Positions 61,936-64,000 of a stretch of DNA of 64,000 nucleotides are shown piece after piece (positions within the stretch are counted from its first letter, which is position 1; each line of letters begins with the position of its first letter). A program made the translations under genes and the position numbers. The DNA is from Antilocapra americana (Eukaryota; Chordata; Mammalia; Artiodactyla; Antilocapridae), in NCBI GenBank assembly GCA_007570785.1, contig ML662465.1:2163052-2227051 (forward strand), in the 5' to 3' direction. Under the pieces are notes generated by a model. It saw only the letters and a program-made list of their open reading frames with translations. It was not told where the DNA came from and did not search any database.

Positions 61936-62739
61936 AGATGAGAAAATAGAGCGACACTTTGTCCAGGGGCTGAGCGCTAAAGCTAGGAGGATGTTAACTG
62001 CCCTGTTGGATGAGTTCTGGTCAGGGGCCAGGAAGGGTGTCAGGACTGAGGAACCTTGGAGAAAGGCCCTTAGTTATTAAGCCCCAAGTTACAGATGAGG
62101 CTCAGCGAGCAGAAGGAGATTTCCTAATGCTGTCTGGCTGGTAAGCGGCAGAGTCAGGCTTCAGCCCCATCATCATTTGGTTCCTAGTCCAAGCTCACTC
62201 TGAGGGGCACCTGGGCAACTACAGGTTTGCAGACGGGGATAGAGGTTCTCAGAGAGGTGAAACAGTGCCTGGACCATGGAGCACATGGGTGGCAGTGTGT
62301 GAGGGAGAGGTCATGGGTGTCCCAGAAGGTGGAGTGCATGGTGAGAGGGGGTGCAGGACCATGGCCCAAGGGCCTTTCCTCCCAGGTTAAGTGGTGCAAC
62401 CCCAAGTGCCCTGGGCTCTGAAGCTCAGATTCCCCTTTTGTAAAGGGAAGTGATGCTGTCAACCTGCCTCCCTTCCTGGGCTTTTGGGTGCAGGCGAGGA
62501 GCTCCCCAGAACTCCCAGAGGAGAAAACATCACCAGCGGGTGGAGGGCAGCTCATCATCACTGGGTCTGCAGAGCAGACCTGGCTGCCTGCCCCGTGGCT
62601 CCCTGGTGCCTCCCAGTGCACCCCCAATGTCAGGCTGCCCTGATTGTCTGAGCCTAGAGGAGAGAGTTCCAGGAGGGCAGGGCTGGACCTGGGTGAGCAC
62701 AGTTAGGGCCGCCTGCAGAATGTGGCCACTGCTGATGGG
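61936..62739. other. No gene; MIR trace
   Basis: 62.08-62.19 kb reads as minus-strand MIR (CAGATGAGGCTCAGCG, GCTGGTAAGCGGCAGAG). The 147-codon minus frame at 62184-62627 has no domain. Confidence 0.4.
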
Positions 62740-63304
62740 TGATGGCCTTTTGAGCAAATTATTCCTCTACAATTGCAGAGAGGAGGAATTATTGGCAGAA
62801 AATGAGGATATAAAACCCCGCGGGAGCCTGGTAAATTTTGGGGGGTGCTGAGCGCCAAGCGCTTGGAATCCTTCCAGCAGATAGGCTCATTTTTAATGGT
62901 CTAGGACTATAGCTCATCTGTTTAATTCAAACGAGGTGACATAATATCTTTCATTTGGACTTATCACCACACGGCGCTGATGCAGCTCCCAGCATTCTCT
63001 GGGCAGGACATTCTGTCATTAACTCACAGTCTCTCTCTCTGGCCAAATTGAAAGTCCACAGGAAGGGCTGTAGCCTCGGAGAGGAGAGATCAACAGTGAA
63101 TAGGTCACATCAGGTATTAAGGAATGAAAATGAATTCATTCTTTCCTCTGGTGACTAAGCAGCTGTACTTGGGTCTCTGTGATCCATGAAATAGACTGCC
63201 AGGAAAATAGGAAATGGACTGCATTTGAACTTCACTGGTTAATTCTGTCCTGTTGCCCTGGAGACTGGTATCACTGCCCAGGGCAGGGGCTGGGGGAGGA
63301 GGGG
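62740..63304. other. Repeat-free, AT-rich segment resembling conserved regulatory DNA
   Basis: No transposon is recognised. It contains the near-palindromic AATTATTCCTC facing GAGGAATTATT at about 62758-62796, a TATA-like GATATAAAACC at 62807-62817, homeodomain-like TTTAATTCAAACG and an X-box-like GTTGCCCTGGAGAC at 63252-63265. No exon is evident. Confidence 0.4.
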
Positions 63305-63480
63305 CGCCCACATGTACAGGGCACCCACTATACACCAGATGTCTGGCTTTGTCAGTCCTTGGGGTGGGTGGGTAACATCATTATCCCCATATTTCAGACG
63401 AGGATGATAATGTTCAGAAAGATCCAGGGACTTGCTCCAGGTTGCTCAATGCAGAACCCTGGGGCGATTTGAGGTGTGCA
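63305..63480 (-). mobile_element. MIR SINE relic
   Basis: CACCCACTATACACCAGATG, then CATTATCCCCATATTTCAGA and GGACTTGCTCCAGGTTGCTC, minus orientation. Confidence 0.75.
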
Positions 63481-63821
63481 GCCTTATGGCCAGGAAATGG
63501 ACCCGAAGAACCTCAAAGCCTTACCTTTGCCTGGGCTCAAAATAAGAAGTGTCAGCTGTCTACATCAGAGAAATACCCACTGTCAACTGGATCACGGTGA
63601 GGGTTAAATGAGGGAATGAACTTCATGAGCTCAGCCCAGGGCTCCTTGCAGAGTGTTAGGAACTTCCACCTTTCCATCCTTCAGCTGGAAGAGCGCCTGA
63701 GTGAAGCTTGGAAAGGAAGTGACTTAAGTGCCCAAGACCTAGGGCAAGTGGCTGGTGCGGCTGGGGTCTGTCCCTTGGACTGGTCTGGGAGTCCCTCTTC
63801 TTTCTACCATGGTGCTGGTTT
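63481..63821. other. No gene recognised
   Basis: Unique non-coding sequence. Confidence 0.4.
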
Positions 63822-64000
63822 CATAGCTCAGTCGTGTCTGACTCTTTGTGATCTCATGGACTGTATCCCACCAGGCTCCTCTGTTCATGGGATTTCCCAG
63901 GCAAGAAGACTGCAGTGGGTTGCCATTTCCTTCACCAGGGGAATCTTTCTGACACAGGGATCAAATCTGTGTCTCTTGCTGAGTCACCTGGGAAGTTTCT
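63822..64000 (-). mobile_element. Bov-tA SINE at the right edge
   Basis: CATAGCTCAGTCGTGTCTGA, then GGGATTTCCCAGGCAAGAAG and CAGGGATCAAATCTGTGTCT, with head GAGTCACCTGGGAAGTTTCT at the window edge, minus orientation. Confidence 0.93.

Noticed and set aside
62184..62851. 147-codon minus-strand and 133-codon plus-strand ORFs
   Set aside because: They overlap on opposite strands, and neither shows a domain or codon signature.
1..64000. CRISPR arrays, operons, ribosome binding sites, riboswitches, tRNA/rRNA genes
   Set aside because: The sequence is ruminant nuclear DNA. The only tRNA-like sequences are SINE heads, and the direct repeats are transposons or microsatellites.

Overview
This window is mammalian nuclear DNA from a ruminant (cattle, sheep, goat or a close relative). 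It is saturated with repeats found only in that lineage: tRNA-derived Bov-tA SINEs, Bov-A/Bov-A2 SINEs, fragments of the RTE-type LINE BovB, CHR-2-type SINEs and ruminant L1 ends. Under these lies an older mammalian layer of MIR, L2, MER5A, Tigger, a hAT element, MaLR LTRs and one probable ERV1-class LTR. There are no operons, tRNA or rRNA genes, or CRISPR arrays. Nearly all open reading frames above 60 codons are shadows inside repeats.

Layout. 0-9 kb: an L1 5' tip at the left edge, an ATC/ACC microsatellite split by a SINE, scattered SINEs, and two repeat-free stretches that look like regulatory DNA (about 1.9-2.3 and 8.4-8.85 kb). 9.3-11.9 kb: a 2.6-kb composite retrotransposon block on the minus strand, holding a BovB reverse transcriptase in three broken frames and bounded by a perfect 11-bp direct repeat. 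12-20.5 kb: SINEs, MIRs and an old L1. 20.8-21.17 kb: the only CpG island, with an RFX-type X-box and hence the best promoter of a conventional gene, although no confident exon is visible. 21.2-52 kb: intergenic or intronic sequence rich in L1, SINEs, LTRs and DNA transposons, with several well-resolved nested insertions.

52.3-54.5 kb is the most gene-like part. This stretch is free of recognisable transposons and on the minus strand carries, in order, GC boxes, a CCAAT box, a TATA box, a 106-codon basic Ser-rich ORF, a second Ser-rich ORF in another frame, a degenerate 15-bp repeat that reads as Pro-containing pentapeptides, and an AATAAA signal followed by a GT-rich tract. I do not recognise the product. 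It may be a small intronless gene that is decaying or fast-evolving, or a noncoding transcription unit.

54.6-64 kb: an L2, an 11-bp G-rich minisatellite, further SINE, L1 and MIR copies, and another repeat-poor AT-rich stretch near 62.7-63.1 kb. All family assignments come from reading the sequence by eye. No database search was run, so element ends are approximate unless a target-site duplication is given.
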